From: Haloplanus sp. GDY1
GTDB lineage: Archaea; Halobacteriota; Halobacteria; Halobacteriales; Haloferacaceae
Assembly: GCF_023703775.1 (NCBI RefSeq)
Contig: NZ_CP098514.1
Coordinates: forward strand, 2,329,998-2,393,997
Reading direction: 5' to 3'
DNA length: 64,000 nucleotides
Shown here: positions 42,185-50,143 of the stretch, piece by piece
Position numbering within the stretch: the stretch's first letter is position 1
Layout: the number at the start of each line of letters is the position of its first letter
The notes under the pieces: model-generated
The model's database searches: none
What the model was told of the DNA's origin: nothing
What the model saw: the letters and a program-made list of their open reading frames with translations, nothing else
Position numbers and translations under genes: made by a program

Positions 42185-43543
42185 ATGGGTTGGGATGGGT
42201 TCACACGGCGCACGTACCTCGCCGCCGTCGCGGGGGGACTGACCGCCGGCTGTGGGGGGCGTGCGGACGAGGCGCCGACGCCGTCGGCGACCGCCACGGC
42301 CGAACCGATCAAGACGGAGTCGCCGGAGCCGACCGCGGAGGCGGCGGCCTCGCTCGGCGCGGCGTTCGAGCGGGGGTCGGGGACCTGTGCGCTGGACGCG
42401 GCGGCCATCCCCGACGGCACGTGGCCGATGACCCACCACGACCCCGCCGGGACGAACGCCGCGCCCGCGGTCAACGGCCCCACCGAATTCCCGCTCAACG
42501 AGCGCTGGACCATGTCGGCGCTCGAAGCGCAGGTCACCTTCCCCGTGGCCGACGACCGGTTCGTCTACCTCGTGGCGGCCGACCCCGACACCGACCCGAG
42601 CGTCCCGGTTTCGGCCGTGCTGTGTCACGACCCCCGACGCAACGGCGAGATCCAGTGGCGCCGTCGGGTCGACGCCGTGCCCATCGGCCCGCCGGTCACC
42701 GCCGACGGGACGGTGTACGTCGCCTTCGGCACCCCGGAGAGCGCGCGCGTCCAGGCCATCGACCGCGCCGACGGGTCGCTCCGGAACGTCTACGACCTCC
42801 CCGGCCGGTTCGTGGGCGGCCTGGCGACCGCCGGCACGAGCCTGGTGATGCCGACGGAGGACGCCTACCGCGTCGTCGACGCCCGCACGGGCGAGCACTG
42901 CTGGTCCTTCGCACCGAACGCCCTGCGGGGGAGCGAGCGCCGGGACCGGAAGATCCGCGCGGCCGCCGTCGCCGACGGCGCCGCGTTCGTCGGCACCGGC
43001 TATCCGGACGGCCAGCCGACGACCGGGGTGGGTCACCTGTACGCGGTCGATCCCTCCATCCCCGGGATGCGGTGGCACGCGCCCGTGGACGGCCCGGTCG
43101 GCCGCGTCGCGGCCGCCGAGGGCGCCGTCGTCGCCACGACCGGCAACGGCGTCGTCGGCTTCGATCCCCGGGCGGGCGAGCGGCTGTGGGCCGCCACCGC
43201 CGAGTCGTCCGTCCGCCCGGCCACGCTCGCGGTGGCGGACGGCGTCGCCGTCTACGGCACCCGGCGGACGCTCCACGGCCTCGACGTCGCGACGGGGGCC
43301 GAGCGCTGGTCGCTCCCCTTCGGCGTGCGCGGCGACGTGATCGTCGTCGGCGACGTCCTCTACGCGGTCGGGCGGACGGACCCGACGAGCCAGCGCATCC
43401 TCCTCGCCGCCGTCGACGCGGGGACGGGCACCCCGCGCTGGCAACAGGAGATATACGACCCCATCGTCGACGTGATGGCGGCCGGCGGCTACCTCTACAG
43501 CATCACCTCCGACGGCCGCCTGTTCGCGTTCAGCAGCGTCTAA
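42185..43543 (+). CDS. PQQ-like beta-propeller Tat lipoprotein
   Basis: 452 residues. The signal FTRRTYLAAVAGGLTAGCGG combines a twin-arginine motif with the lipobox TAGC, so it is exported by Tat and lipid-anchored outside. After a Thr/Pro/Glu linker there are 6-7 blades of the PQQ-repeat type (GTVYVAFGTPESARVQAIDRADGSL, AAAEGAVVATTGNGVVGFDPRAGERLWAA, HGLDVATGAERWSL, LLAAVDAGTGTPRWQQ). Members are scaffolds in envelope assembly or sugar/PQQ binding; here the function is unknown. Tail overlaps the next minus-strand gene by 4 nt. Confidence 0.87.
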   Translation: MGWDGFTRRTYLAAVAGGLTAGCGGRADEAPTPSATATAEPIKTESPEPTAEAAASLGAAFERGSGTCALDAAAIPDGTWPMTHHDPAGTNAAPAVNGPTEFPLNERWTMSALEAQVTFPVADDRFVYLVAADPDTDPSVPVSAVLCHDPRRNGEIQWRRRVDAVPIGPPVTADGTVYVAFGTPESARVQAIDRADGSLRNVYDLPGRFVGGLATAGTSLVMPTEDAYRVVDARTGEHCWSFAPNALRGSERRDRKIRAAAVADGAAFVGTGYPDGQPTTGVGHLYAVDPSIPGMRWHAPVDGPVGRVAAAEGAVVATTGNGVVGFDPRAGERLWAATAESSVRPATLAVADGVAVYGTRRTLHGLDVATGAERWSLPFGVRGDVIVVGDVLYAVGRTDPTSQRILLAAVDAGTGTPRWQQEIYDPIVDVMAAGGYLYSITSDGRLFAFSSV

Positions 43544-44127
43544 CTCGGTGGCTCCGATCGGCCCACCGACCCGGCCTCGGCCCGCTCGCCGCCCGCCAGC
43601 CGCCGTCCCGCCTCGACGATCAGCAGGTCGAGGACGGCGAAGCCCGCGCCGGCGAGCGCGCCGACCAGCGCCGAGACGGGCATCCCGCCCACCGCCAGCG
43701 CGGCGACGAGGAGGGGTTCGCGGACGATCACCCCGACGGCGACCAGCAGGACGAGCAGGAAGCCGACGCCGGTGATCGCTCCCCACGTCGCGCCGGGGAC
43801 GACCGTTCCCCGGAGCCCCCGGAGATCCGTCGCGGCCAGCCACCGGCGGTTCGTCCACCACGTCAACACCCAGAGCGCGAGATAGAGCCCGAGGCCGGTC
43901 ACGGTGCGGACGCCCTGGAGGAGCGATCCGAGCGCGTCGACGGCGTAGAGCAGGAGGACGGGACCGACCACCAGCGTCGCGGCGTGAAACGAGGCCAGCG
44001 TCCACGCGAGGAGGGGGTCGGCCCCCGACGCCCGCCCCTCGTCGGCCGCTCCCTCGGTCGCCCCGTCGTCGGGCCCCTCGACGCTTCCGGCCTCGCCGTC
44101 GGCCGCTTCGCCGCCCGCCTCAGCCAT
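43540..44127 (-). CDS. Membrane protein of unknown function, downstream of copD
   Basis: 195 residues. An acidic Gly/Ala/Glu N-terminus of about 35 residues is followed by four hydrophobic segments (FHAATLVVGPVLLLYAVDALG, VTGLGLYLALWVLTWWTNRRW, GATWGAITGVGFLLVLLVAVGVIV, LLVAALAVGGMPVSALVGALAGAGFAVLDLLIV). Its ATG overlaps the end of the CopD-like gene by 8 nt, so they form an operon. No recognised family. A role alongside CopD in the membrane is suggested only by coupling. Confidence 0.72.
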   Translation of the reverse strand: MAEAGGEAADGEAGSVEGPDDGATEGAADEGRASGADPLLAWTLASFHAATLVVGPVLLLYAVDALGSLLQGVRTVTGLGLYLALWVLTWWTNRRWLAATDLRGLRGTVVPGATWGAITGVGFLLVLLVAVGVIVREPLLVAALAVGGMPVSALVGALAGAGFAVLDLLIVEAGRRLAGGERAEAGSVGRSEPPS

Positions 44128-44539
44128 GCGCCAGCACCTCCGCGAGACCGACGACGGCGACGAGGGCGACGGCCGTGAGGGCGTAGGCGCGTTCGAGCGG
44201 CGCCGCGGCGGCGTCCCGGTCGCGGGCGGCCACCACCGTCGCCGTCCGGACCGCCGACCCGACGAGGACGGCGAGGACGAGGCCGAGTTTGGCGACCAGC
44301 GCCGCCCCCCACGGGCCGCGGGGGATGGCGGGCGCGAGGGCGCCGAGGTTGCCGACGCCGGTCATGGCGAGGACGCCGAGCGCGCCCCAGAACGCGCCCT
44401 CGTAGCGCCCCGCGACGACGAGGGCCGTCGTCGCGTCGGCGGTTCGGCTCACCCACCACGCGAGCGCGGTGCCGCCGAGGGCGACGGCCATCGCCAGGAG
44501 GTGGAGCCAGCGGACCAGCAGGTGTGAGAGGGGGACCAT
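44120..44539 (-). CDS. CopD-family membrane protein
   Basis: 139 residues with four helices and the CopD-type HLLVRWLHLLAMAVALGGTALAWW N-terminus, where the conserved His of the family sits. AMTGVGNLGALAP, AALVAKLGLVLAVLVGSAVRTATV and YALTAVALVAVVGLAEVLAHG follow. CopD proteins are implicated in copper import or heme-related membrane processes. The frame continues upstream but only as the antisense of rpiA; the ATG at 44539 fits. Coupled to the following membrane protein gene. Confidence 0.8.
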   Translation of the reverse strand: MVPLSHLLVRWLHLLAMAVALGGTALAWWVSRTADATTALVVAGRYEGAFWGALGVLAMTGVGNLGALAPAIPRGPWGAALVAKLGLVLAVLVGSAVRTATVVAARDRDAAAAPLERAYALTAVALVAVVGLAEVLAHG

Positions 44540-44635
44540 ACCGGCCCCCGACGGCCCGGGGCCACCTATACGTTCGGCCGGCGTCTCACGGCCCGGACCA
44601 CGGCGCTTTTGACCGCTGCCCCCGCAGCGGTGGGC

Positions 44636-45328
44636 ATGAAGACGCACGGTGGCTCGGACGCGGCGAAGCGTCGTGCGGGGGAACACGCCGCGGATCTGGT
44701 GGGTGAGGGCGACGTCGTCGGCCTCGGGACGGGCAGCACCGCCGCCCACGCCATCCGGGCGCTGGGGCGTGCGGTCGACGCCGGCCTCGACGTGCGGGGG
44801 GTGGCCACCTCCTACGCCGCCCGCGACCTGGCCCGCGAGGTGGGGGTGCCGCTCGTCGACCTCGACGCCGTCGAGCGCATCGACGTCGCCATCGACGGCG
44901 CCGACCAGGTGAGCGACGACCTCGACCTGATCAAGGGGGGCGGCGCGGCCCACGCCCGCGAGAAGGTGGTCGACGCCGCCGCGGACCGGTTCGTCGTCGT
45001 CGTCGACCCCTCGAAGGAGACGGACCGTCTCGACGGCGCGGTCCCGGTCGAGGTGTTGCCGGACGCCCGGGCGACCGTCCGCCGAGCGATCCGCGACCTG
45101 GACGGGACGCCGACGCTCCGGGCCGCCGAGCGGAAGGACGGCCCCGTGGTGACCGACAACGGCAACCTGGTGCTGGACTGCGAGTTCGGGGTCGTCCCCG
45201 ACCCGGCGGCGCTCGCGTCCGAACTCGCGGCGCTGCCGGGCGTCGTCGCTCACGGCCTGTTCGTCGGCCTGGCCGACGAGGTCCACGTGGGACACGCCGA
45301 CGGCGTCCGCGTCCGGACGGCCGACTGA
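44636..45328 (+). CDS. rpiA: Ribose-5-phosphate isomerase A
   Basis: 230 residues interconverting ribose-5-phosphate and ribulose-5-phosphate for nucleotide precursor supply. Signature elements are VVGLGTGSTAAHAIRAL at the phosphate loop, DVAIDGADQVSDDLDLIKGGGAAHAREKVV (catalytic Asp/Glu/Lys set), and FVVVVDPSKETDRL. The ATG at 44636 gives the family start (MKTHGGSDAAKRRAGE); an in-frame ATG nine codons upstream is less likely. A monocistronic unit. Confidence 0.95.
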   Translation: MKTHGGSDAAKRRAGEHAADLVGEGDVVGLGTGSTAAHAIRALGRAVDAGLDVRGVATSYAARDLAREVGVPLVDLDAVERIDVAIDGADQVSDDLDLIKGGGAAHAREKVVDAAADRFVVVVDPSKETDRLDGAVPVEVLPDARATVRRAIRDLDGTPTLRAAERKDGPVVTDNGNLVLDCEFGVVPDPAALASELAALPGVVAHGLFVGLADEVHVGHADGVRVRTAD

Positions 45329-45375
45329 TCGGCGTCGCTATCCGGTCGCGAAAAATCGAAGAACTGCGGACCGAC

Positions 45376-45543
45376 TTACAGGTCGCGCGGCTGGACGGTC
45401 TTTCGGTCGTTCTGCTCGGCACGCCGGGCGGCGTCCGCGAGCAGTTCCTCGACTTCCTCGTCGAGGGCATCGTAGAAGTCCGAAGCGACGTTCTTGTCCT
45501 GGAGCGCTTCCTTGACGGCGGCTTTGACGATGAGGTCTGCCAT
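45376..45543 (-). CDS. DUF1931 histone-fold protein
   Basis: 55 residues: MADLIVKAAVKEALQDKNV, SDFYDALDEEVEELLADAAR, RAEQNDRKTVQPRDL. This is the archaeal DUF1931 family, whose second half, with RKTVQPRDL, is the histone-fold dimer edge (as in DNA-binding histone-like proteins). It is likely DNA-associated. A clear leaderless promoter (TTATTAATAA, 45565-45574) stands 26 nt upstream. Converges on rpiA. Confidence 0.85.
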   Translation of the reverse strand: MADLIVKAAVKEALQDKNVASDFYDALDEEVEELLADAARRAEQNDRKTVQPRDL

Positions 45544-45564
45544 ACGAGGGGAACATACCCACCC

Positions 45565-45574
45565 TTATTAATAA
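45565..45574 (-). promoter_or_regulatory. TATA box of the DUF1931 gene
   Basis: A nearly symmetric TTATTAATAA centred 26 nt upstream of the ATG at 45543; one of the clearest leaderless promoters in the window. Confidence 0.65.
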
Positions 45575-45629
45575 GATTTCCCAAATCGGCCGCACGTACC
45601 GCCACAGGGGCCGTTCTCGCGCGTTTCAT

Positions 45630-45650
45630 CCCAGATACATAAATACTGGG
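45630..45650 (+). promoter_or_regulatory. larB promoter with inverted repeat around the TATA box
   Basis: CCCAG and CTGGG flank the AT tract ATACATAAATA, so the TATA box (45635-45645) sits inside a 5-bp inverted repeat. The larB ATG at 45696 is about 55 nt downstream, leaving a short leader. The flanking symmetry is a plausible repressor site but no regulator is identified. Confidence 0.45.
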
Positions 45651-45695
45651 GCAGAAAATCGACACCTACGAGTAGCTCACGGTCGGACGGCCGGT

Positions 45696-46454
45696 ATGCG
45701 CGAGGTTCTAGACGCGGTTGCGGCGGGGGAGCTGTCGCCGGCGGAGGCGGAGGCCCGACTCGCCGGCTACGCCACGACCGACGCCGGACGATTCGACGCC
45801 GCACGCGAGCGCCGCCGGGGCATTCCCGAGGCGGTGCTCGCGGACGGCAAGACGCCCGACGAGGTGGCCTCGATGGCCGACGCGGCGCTGGAGACGACGG
45901 GCCGGGTGGTCGTCACCCGTGCCGAGGACGCCCACGTCGCGGCCGTCACGGACGGCCTGTCGGCCGAGGCGACGGTCGACCACGACGAACGCGCCCGGAC
46001 GCTCGTCGTCGAGGCGCCGGGGTTCGAGGCGCCGACCATCCCGGCGACGGTGGCCATCGTCACCGCGGGCACCTCCGACGCGGCGGCGGCGGGCGAGGCG
46101 GCGACGCTCGTCCGCGCCGTCGGCGCGACGGTCGACCGCGTCGACGACGTGGGCGTCGCCCACCTGGGTCGGATCGTCGACAACCTCGAAACGGTGCGCG
46201 CGGCGGACGTGGCCGTCGTCGCCGCCGGCCGCGAGGGAGCGCTCCCGACGGTGGTCGCCGGCCTCGTGGACACGCCGGTGATCGGGCTGCCGGTGTCGAC
46301 GGGCTACGGCTACGGCGGCGAGGGCGAGTCGGCGCTGGCGAGCACGCTCCAGTCCTGTACCGCCCTCTCGACGGTCAACATCGACGACGGCTTCTCGGCG
46401 GGGGCGCAGGCCGGGCTGATCGCCCGGGCCGTCGCCGCCGCCCGCGAGGAGTGA
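45696..46454 (+). CDS. larB: Nickel pincer cofactor biosynthesis protein LarB
   Basis: 252-residue carboxylase/hydrolase acting on nicotinic acid adenine dinucleotide to make the pyridinium biscarboxylate precursor of the nickel pincer nucleotide. The C-terminal PurE-like domain shows VAIVTAGTSDAAAAGEAATLVRAVG, VDDVGVAHLGRIVDNL, AADVAVVAAGREGALPTVVAGLVDTPVIGLPVSTGYGYGGEGESAL and STVNIDDGFSAG. The N-terminus MREVLDAVAAGELSPAEAEARL is typical. larE is nearby at 37658; larC and the racemase larA are absent from the window. Confidence 0.94.
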   Translation: MREVLDAVAAGELSPAEAEARLAGYATTDAGRFDAARERRRGIPEAVLADGKTPDEVASMADAALETTGRVVVTRAEDAHVAAVTDGLSAEATVDHDERARTLVVEAPGFEAPTIPATVAIVTAGTSDAAAAGEAATLVRAVGATVDRVDDVGVAHLGRIVDNLETVRAADVAVVAAGREGALPTVVAGLVDTPVIGLPVSTGYGYGGEGESALASTLQSCTALSTVNIDDGFSAGAQAGLIARAVAAAREE

Positions 46455-46534
46455 TCGGCCGGCGGAACGCGAAGATATCGTCCCTTTCACGCGGGGTTTC
46501 TGGACGAACGGTCAGCACAGGCGCACGCGCGCGC

Positions 46535-46588
46535 AACCCATTTAGGTGTGGGTTCCCAACCCGCGATACCGGCACCGGTGGTAGCCGG
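46535..46588 (+). promoter_or_regulatory. Leader region with nested inverted repeats upstream of the zinc-ribbon gene
   Basis: AACCCA (46535-46540) pairs with TGGGTT (46549-46554), which alternatively pairs with AACCC (46558-46562). A further ACCGGC/GCCGGT pair lies at 46569-46588. The TATA-like TTTAGG sits in the first loop. The mutually exclusive stems could act in transcription or in a structured leader; evidence is only the symmetry. Confidence 0.3.
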
Positions 46589-46595
46589 TTCAATC

Positions 46596-46745
46596 ATGGC
46601 ACGCTGCGATCACTGCGGGTCACACGTCTCGGAGCGCTTCGCACGGGTGTTCGCCGACGCGAGTGGGCGCATCCTGGCCTGTCCGAGCTGTTCGGCCAAC
46701 GCCGGCATCGCCGAAGCCTCCCGACGCCGCACCCCGAACGCGTAA
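46596..46745 (+). CDS. Small zinc-ribbon protein (resembles DUF7563)
   Basis: 49 residues, MARCDHCGSHVSERFARVFADASGRILACPSCSANAG, with two CxxC knuckles 26 residues apart, a classical zinc ribbon. Small haloarchaeal proteins of this form are abundant and often regulatory or nucleic-acid-binding. The ATG at 46596 is preferred since upstream in-frame sequence contains the inverted-repeat leader. Confidence 0.75.
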   Translation: MARCDHCGSHVSERFARVFADASGRILACPSCSANAGIAEASRRRTPNA

Positions 46746-46828
46746 CCACTGCAGCGCCGTTCGACCACCACGCGAAGCCACCTTCCACGCACCGGCGACT
46801 ATAGGTACGGCCCGCGTGTCCCACGACC

Positions 46829-47080
46829 GTGCACTACGTCTACGTCCTCGAATGTGCCGACGGCACCTACTACACGGGCTACACGACCGACGTGGAGCGA
46901 CGCGTGGCCGAACACGACGCCGGCGAGGGCGCGAAGTACACCCGCGGTCGGACGCCCGTCGAACTCGTCCACACCGAGCGCTACGGGACGCGCTCGGCGG
47001 CGATGTCCCGCGAACACGAGATCAAGTCGCTGTCGCGCCCGGCGAAAGAACGGTTGGTCACCGACGCGGACGGCGAGTGA
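46829..47080 (+). CDS. GIY-YIG nuclease superfamily protein (UPF0213-like)
   Basis: 83 residues from [32 protein letters not shown] contains the GIY-YIG strands (YVYVLEC and YYTGYT) and the Arg of motif 2. [15 protein letters not shown] and [15 protein letters not shown], with a conserved Glu, follow. Such short stand-alone proteins are common, and some act as structure-specific endonucleases; the biological role here is unknown. Confidence 0.87.
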   Translation: MHYVYVLECADGTYYTGYTTDVERRVAEHDAGEGAKYTRGRTPVELVHTERYGTRSAAMSREHEIKSLSRPAKERLVTDADGE

Positions 47081-47097
47081 CCGCCCGCGTCGCCCGC

Positions 47098-47259
47098 CTA
47101 GATGCGGTTGATCTGCCGTACCTCGGTCCCACCACACGCCGAACACGACGGATCGTCGACGTCCGCTCCCACGTCGAACGTCTCCCCACAGCCGTCACAC
47201 CGGTAGACGACGCGTTCGTCCGCGGTGAACATCCGCTTCAGGGTTTCGACGATTGCCAT
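47098..47259 (-). CDS. Small zinc-ribbon protein (FmdB/rubredoxin-like ribbon)
   Basis: 53 residues: MAIVETLKRMFTADERVVYR, CDGCGETFDVGADVDDPSC, SACGGTEVRQINRI. Two CxxC pairs 17 residues apart make a compact zinc ribbon after a short amphipathic helix. This matches a frequent haloarchaeal family of unknown function. It ends against the GIY-YIG gene, in the 310-bp gap before the phosphohexomutase. Confidence 0.78.
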   Translation of the reverse strand: MAIVETLKRMFTADERVVYRCDGCGETFDVGADVDDPSCSACGGTEVRQINRI

Positions 47260-47390
47260 GTCGCCTCCCCTCCCCGTTCCGAGCTACCGCGTGCCACGGT
47301 AACACGCTTTCGCCCGCCCCGTGAGAGTGGACGTTCGTCCACCGACCGTCCGACGCCCACCTTTTTCCCACCGCCGGTGGAGGTCACCGT

Positions 47391-48758
47391 ATGGACGCCA
47401 TCTCCTTCGGCACGGACGGGTGGCGCGCCCGTCTGGACGCGTTCACCGACGAGCGGGTGCGGATGGTCGGGCAGGCGGTCGCCGACTACCTCGCGGACGA
47501 GGGGGCGCACGCCCCGGTCGCCGTCGGGTACGACGCCCGCGCGACCTCCGAGGGGTTCGCCGAATCGCTGGCCGACGTCCTCGCGGCCAACGGCGTCGAC
47601 GCCGTCCTCCCCGAGCGGGACTGTCCGACGCCCGTGATCGCGTGGTCGGTCGTCGACCGCGACCTCGCCGGGGCGCTGATGGTCACCGCCTCCCACAACC
47701 CCCCCGAGTACAACGGCGTGAAGTTCATCCCGTCCGACGGCGCGCCGGCCCTCCCCGAGGTGACCGACGCCATCGAGGCCCGCCTCGCCGAGCCCCGCGC
47801 CGACGGCCCCAGGGGGTCGGTCGAGCGCGCCGACCTCGTCTCCGCCCACGCCGCCCACGCCCGCGACCTGACCGGTGCCGACCTCTCCGGACTGACGGTC
47901 GTCTACGACGCGATGCACGGCAGCGGTCGCGGCGTCACCGACGCCCTCCTCGACTCCGCGGGCGCGACCGTGGTCCGCCGCCGCTGCGAGCGTGACACGT
48001 CCTTCGGCGGCGTCCCCCCCGAACCGAGCGCGGAGCATCTGGGCGGCCTCGTCGAGGCCGTCGACGCCCACGACGCGGATCTGGGGATCGCGAACGACGG
48101 CGACGCCGACCGCCTCGCGGTCGTCACGCCGAACCGCGGGTTCCTCGACGAGAACCTGTTTTTCGCCGCCCTCTACGACGCCCTCCTGGAGGACGATTCG
48201 GGACCCGCCGTCCGCACCGTCTCCACCACCTTCCTGATCGACCGGATCGCGGCCGCCCACGGCGAGGAGGTGATCGAGACGCCGGTCGGCTTCAAGTGGG
48301 TCGCCGAGGCCATGGTCGCCGAGGACGCCCTGATCGGCGGCGAGGAGTCCGGCGGCTTCTCCGTTCGCGGGCACGTCCCCGAGAAGGACGGGGTGTTGAT
48401 GGCGCTGCTCGCCGCCGACGTGGCCGCCGCCGACCCGCTCGACGACCGGGTGGACCGCCTGCTCGACGCCCACGGCGACGTCGTCGCCGACAAGGTGAGC
48501 GTCGACTGCCCGGACGACCGGAAGGCGGCCGTCGTCTCCGCCCTCGGCGACGACATCCCCGACGTCGTCGCCGGGCGGGCCGTCGAGGACGTGGTGACCC
48601 TCGACGGCTTCAAGCTCCTGTGTTCGGACGGCTCGTGGCTGCTCGTCCGCCCCAGCGGCACCGAACCCAAGATGCGGGTCTACGCCGAGGCCGAGAGCCG
48701 CGAGCGGGTGGACGCCATCCTCGACGAGGGGCGGGACCTGGTCGTCGCGTTGGTCTGA
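47391..48758 (+). CDS. Phosphoglucomutase/phosphomannomutase family protein
   Basis: 455-residue alpha-D-phosphohexomutase. The catalytic serine loop is LMVTASHNPPEYNGVKF near 100, the metal loop GIANDGDADRLAVV near 235, the sugar-specificity loop IGGEESGGFSVRG near 315, and the phosphate-binding loop LLVRPSGTEPKMRVYAE near 420. Whether it serves glucose, mannose or glucosamine phosphates (for glycan precursors) is not decided by the loops alone. Monocistronic. Confidence 0.93.
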   Translation: MDAISFGTDGWRARLDAFTDERVRMVGQAVADYLADEGAHAPVAVGYDARATSEGFAESLADVLAANGVDAVLPERDCPTPVIAWSVVDRDLAGALMVTASHNPPEYNGVKFIPSDGAPALPEVTDAIEARLAEPRADGPRGSVERADLVSAHAAHARDLTGADLSGLTVVYDAMHGSGRGVTDALLDSAGATVVRRRCERDTSFGGVPPEPSAEHLGGLVEAVDAHDADLGIANDGDADRLAVVTPNRGFLDENLFFAALYDALLEDDSGPAVRTVSTTFLIDRIAAAHGEEVIETPVGFKWVAEAMVAEDALIGGEESGGFSVRGHVPEKDGVLMALLAADVAAADPLDDRVDRLLDAHGDVVADKVSVDCPDDRKAAVVSALGDDIPDVVAGRAVEDVVTLDGFKLLCSDGSWLLVRPSGTEPKMRVYAEAESRERVDAILDEGRDLVVALV

Positions 48759-48807
48759 TCGCCTCGCGCCCGAAGGCTTTACACCCCGCTCCCGGTACTG
48801 CCGGCCG

Positions 48808-50049
48808 ATGACGTCGCTCCGGTCGCTGCTCGTCAACCGCCGCGTCGACGCCGGCGTCGCGTGGGCCGTCACCGCGGCCCTCCCGGCGGCCGCCGTCGCC
48901 CTCGTCCGTCTGGGCGAACCGGACTGGGCGGCGCTCGCGCTCCTCGCCGCCGGCGTCGCGACGCTCGTCCCGGCGCTCGCGGGCGATCCCACCGTCACCG
49001 TCCCCGGCGAACTCCTGGCGCTCGCCGCCCTCCCCTTCGTGGTGCGGGCGGCCGGCCTGTTCCCGGGCGTGACGACGTTCCTGGCGATGGCGGCGCTGAC
49101 GCTCCTCGTCGTCGTCGTCCTCGACGCCTTCACCTCGCTGTCGATGACGCCGCGGTTCGCCGCCGTGTTCGTCGTCGTCGCGACGATGGCTCTCGCGGGC
49201 GCGTGGACCGTCGTCGTCTTCGCCGCGGACGTGCTGTTCGGGACGGCGTTCGTGACCGGGCGGACGGAACTGATGTGGGACCTCGTCGCGGCGACGGGCG
49301 CGGGCGTCCTCGCCGGCGTCGTCTTCGACCTGTACGTCGAACACTCGGATCGGATCGGTCGCCTCTCCCGCGCCGCCGCCTCGCGTCGCGACCCGAACGG
49401 CGACCGCTCCGACCGCGACCGCCTGGACGCCGACCGACGCCACGTCCTCGCCGTCCGGGGACTGCAGTTTTTCCTCGCCGCCATCGCCGCCTGGGCCGCC
49501 GTCGCGGGCAACGTCACCCTCCTTCTCAACAGCGCCGTCCCACTCGGCCTCACGCTGCTCCCCGCGCTCCTGCGCCGGGAGTACGGGTACACGATGGACG
49601 CCGGGCTGGTCGTCTGGCTGACGCTCGCGTCGGCGTTCCACGGCGCCGGCGCCGCCGGCCTCTACACCGCCTTCGGGTGGTACGACAGCCTCGCACACTC
49701 GCTGTCGGCGTCGCTGGTGGCCGTCGGCGGCTACGCCGTCGCCCGGGCCGTCGAGCGACACTCCCGCAGCGTCGACTTCGACCGGCGGTTCCGGGCGGCG
49801 TTCGTCGTCCTGTTCGTCCTCGCGGTCGGCGTCGGCTGGGAGATCCTGGAGTTCGCCAGCGGCGGTCTGTCGGCCGTCCTCGGCGGCGAGGCGCTGCTGG
49901 CACAGTACGGGACTGCCGACATCGTCAACGACCTCGTGTTCAACGCCGTCGGTGCCCTCCTGGTGGCTGGCGGGAGCACCGCCCGCTTCGAGACGCTCGC
50001 CGGCCGCCTCGCCGGTCGCCTCGGCGTCGTCGTCCACGGCAGCGAGTGA
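48808..50049 (+). CDS. Multi-pass membrane protein (C-terminal YjdF/DUF2238-like region)
   Basis: 413 residues with about 10-11 hydrophobic segments. The C-terminal half has AFGWYDSLAHSLSASLVAVGGYAVARAVE, VLFVLAVGVGWEILEFASGG and YGTADIVNDLVFNAVGALLVAGG. That is the order of conserved His, Trp-Glu and Asp positions seen in YjdF/DUF2238 membrane proteins (YDxxxH...WExxE...DxxxD). The N-terminal half has no clear relative. Function unknown. Confidence 0.7.
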   Translation: MTSLRSLLVNRRVDAGVAWAVTAALPAAAVALVRLGEPDWAALALLAAGVATLVPALAGDPTVTVPGELLALAALPFVVRAAGLFPGVTTFLAMAALTLLVVVVLDAFTSLSMTPRFAAVFVVVATMALAGAWTVVVFAADVLFGTAFVTGRTELMWDLVAATGAGVLAGVVFDLYVEHSDRIGRLSRAAASRRDPNGDRSDRDRLDADRRHVLAVRGLQFFLAAIAAWAAVAGNVTLLLNSAVPLGLTLLPALLRREYGYTMDAGLVVWLTLASAFHGAGAAGLYTAFGWYDSLAHSLSASLVAVGGYAVARAVERHSRSVDFDRRFRAAFVVLFVLAVGVGWEILEFASGGLSAVLGGEALLAQYGTADIVNDLVFNAVGALLVAGGSTARFETLAGRLAGRLGVVVHGSE

Positions 50050-50070
50050 GGGCCGCCGCCGAAGTCGACA

Positions 50071-50079
50071 TTTCCATAG
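50071..50079 (+). promoter_or_regulatory. TATA-like box upstream of the 13-codon leader ORF
   Basis: TTTCCATAG is centred about 27 nt before the ATG at 50102. This places a leaderless start at that ATG and not at the GTG at 50140 of the larger gene. Confidence 0.4.
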
Positions 50080-50101
50080 TCCTCCGTCCCCGAGCCCCGG
50101 T

Positions 50102-50143
50102 ATGGACGCGGCCGACACCGACCCGCGGGTGATCGACGCGTGA
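50102..50143 (+). other. 13-codon leader ORF overlapping the next gene
   Basis: ATG at 50102 opens MDAADTDPRVIDA, whose TGA overlaps the GTG start of the following membrane protein (GTGA). With the TATA-like box 27 nt before the ATG, a leaderless mRNA would begin at this peptide and reach the next gene by coupled reinitiation. A one-base indel in the assembly that splits the true N-terminus is the main alternative. Confidence 0.4.

Noticed and set aside
46560-46612. tRNA-like segment with GGTTCAATC
   Set aside because: The T-loop is followed by the wrong base and no acceptor, D or anticodon stems can be folded; no tRNA is called anywhere in the window.
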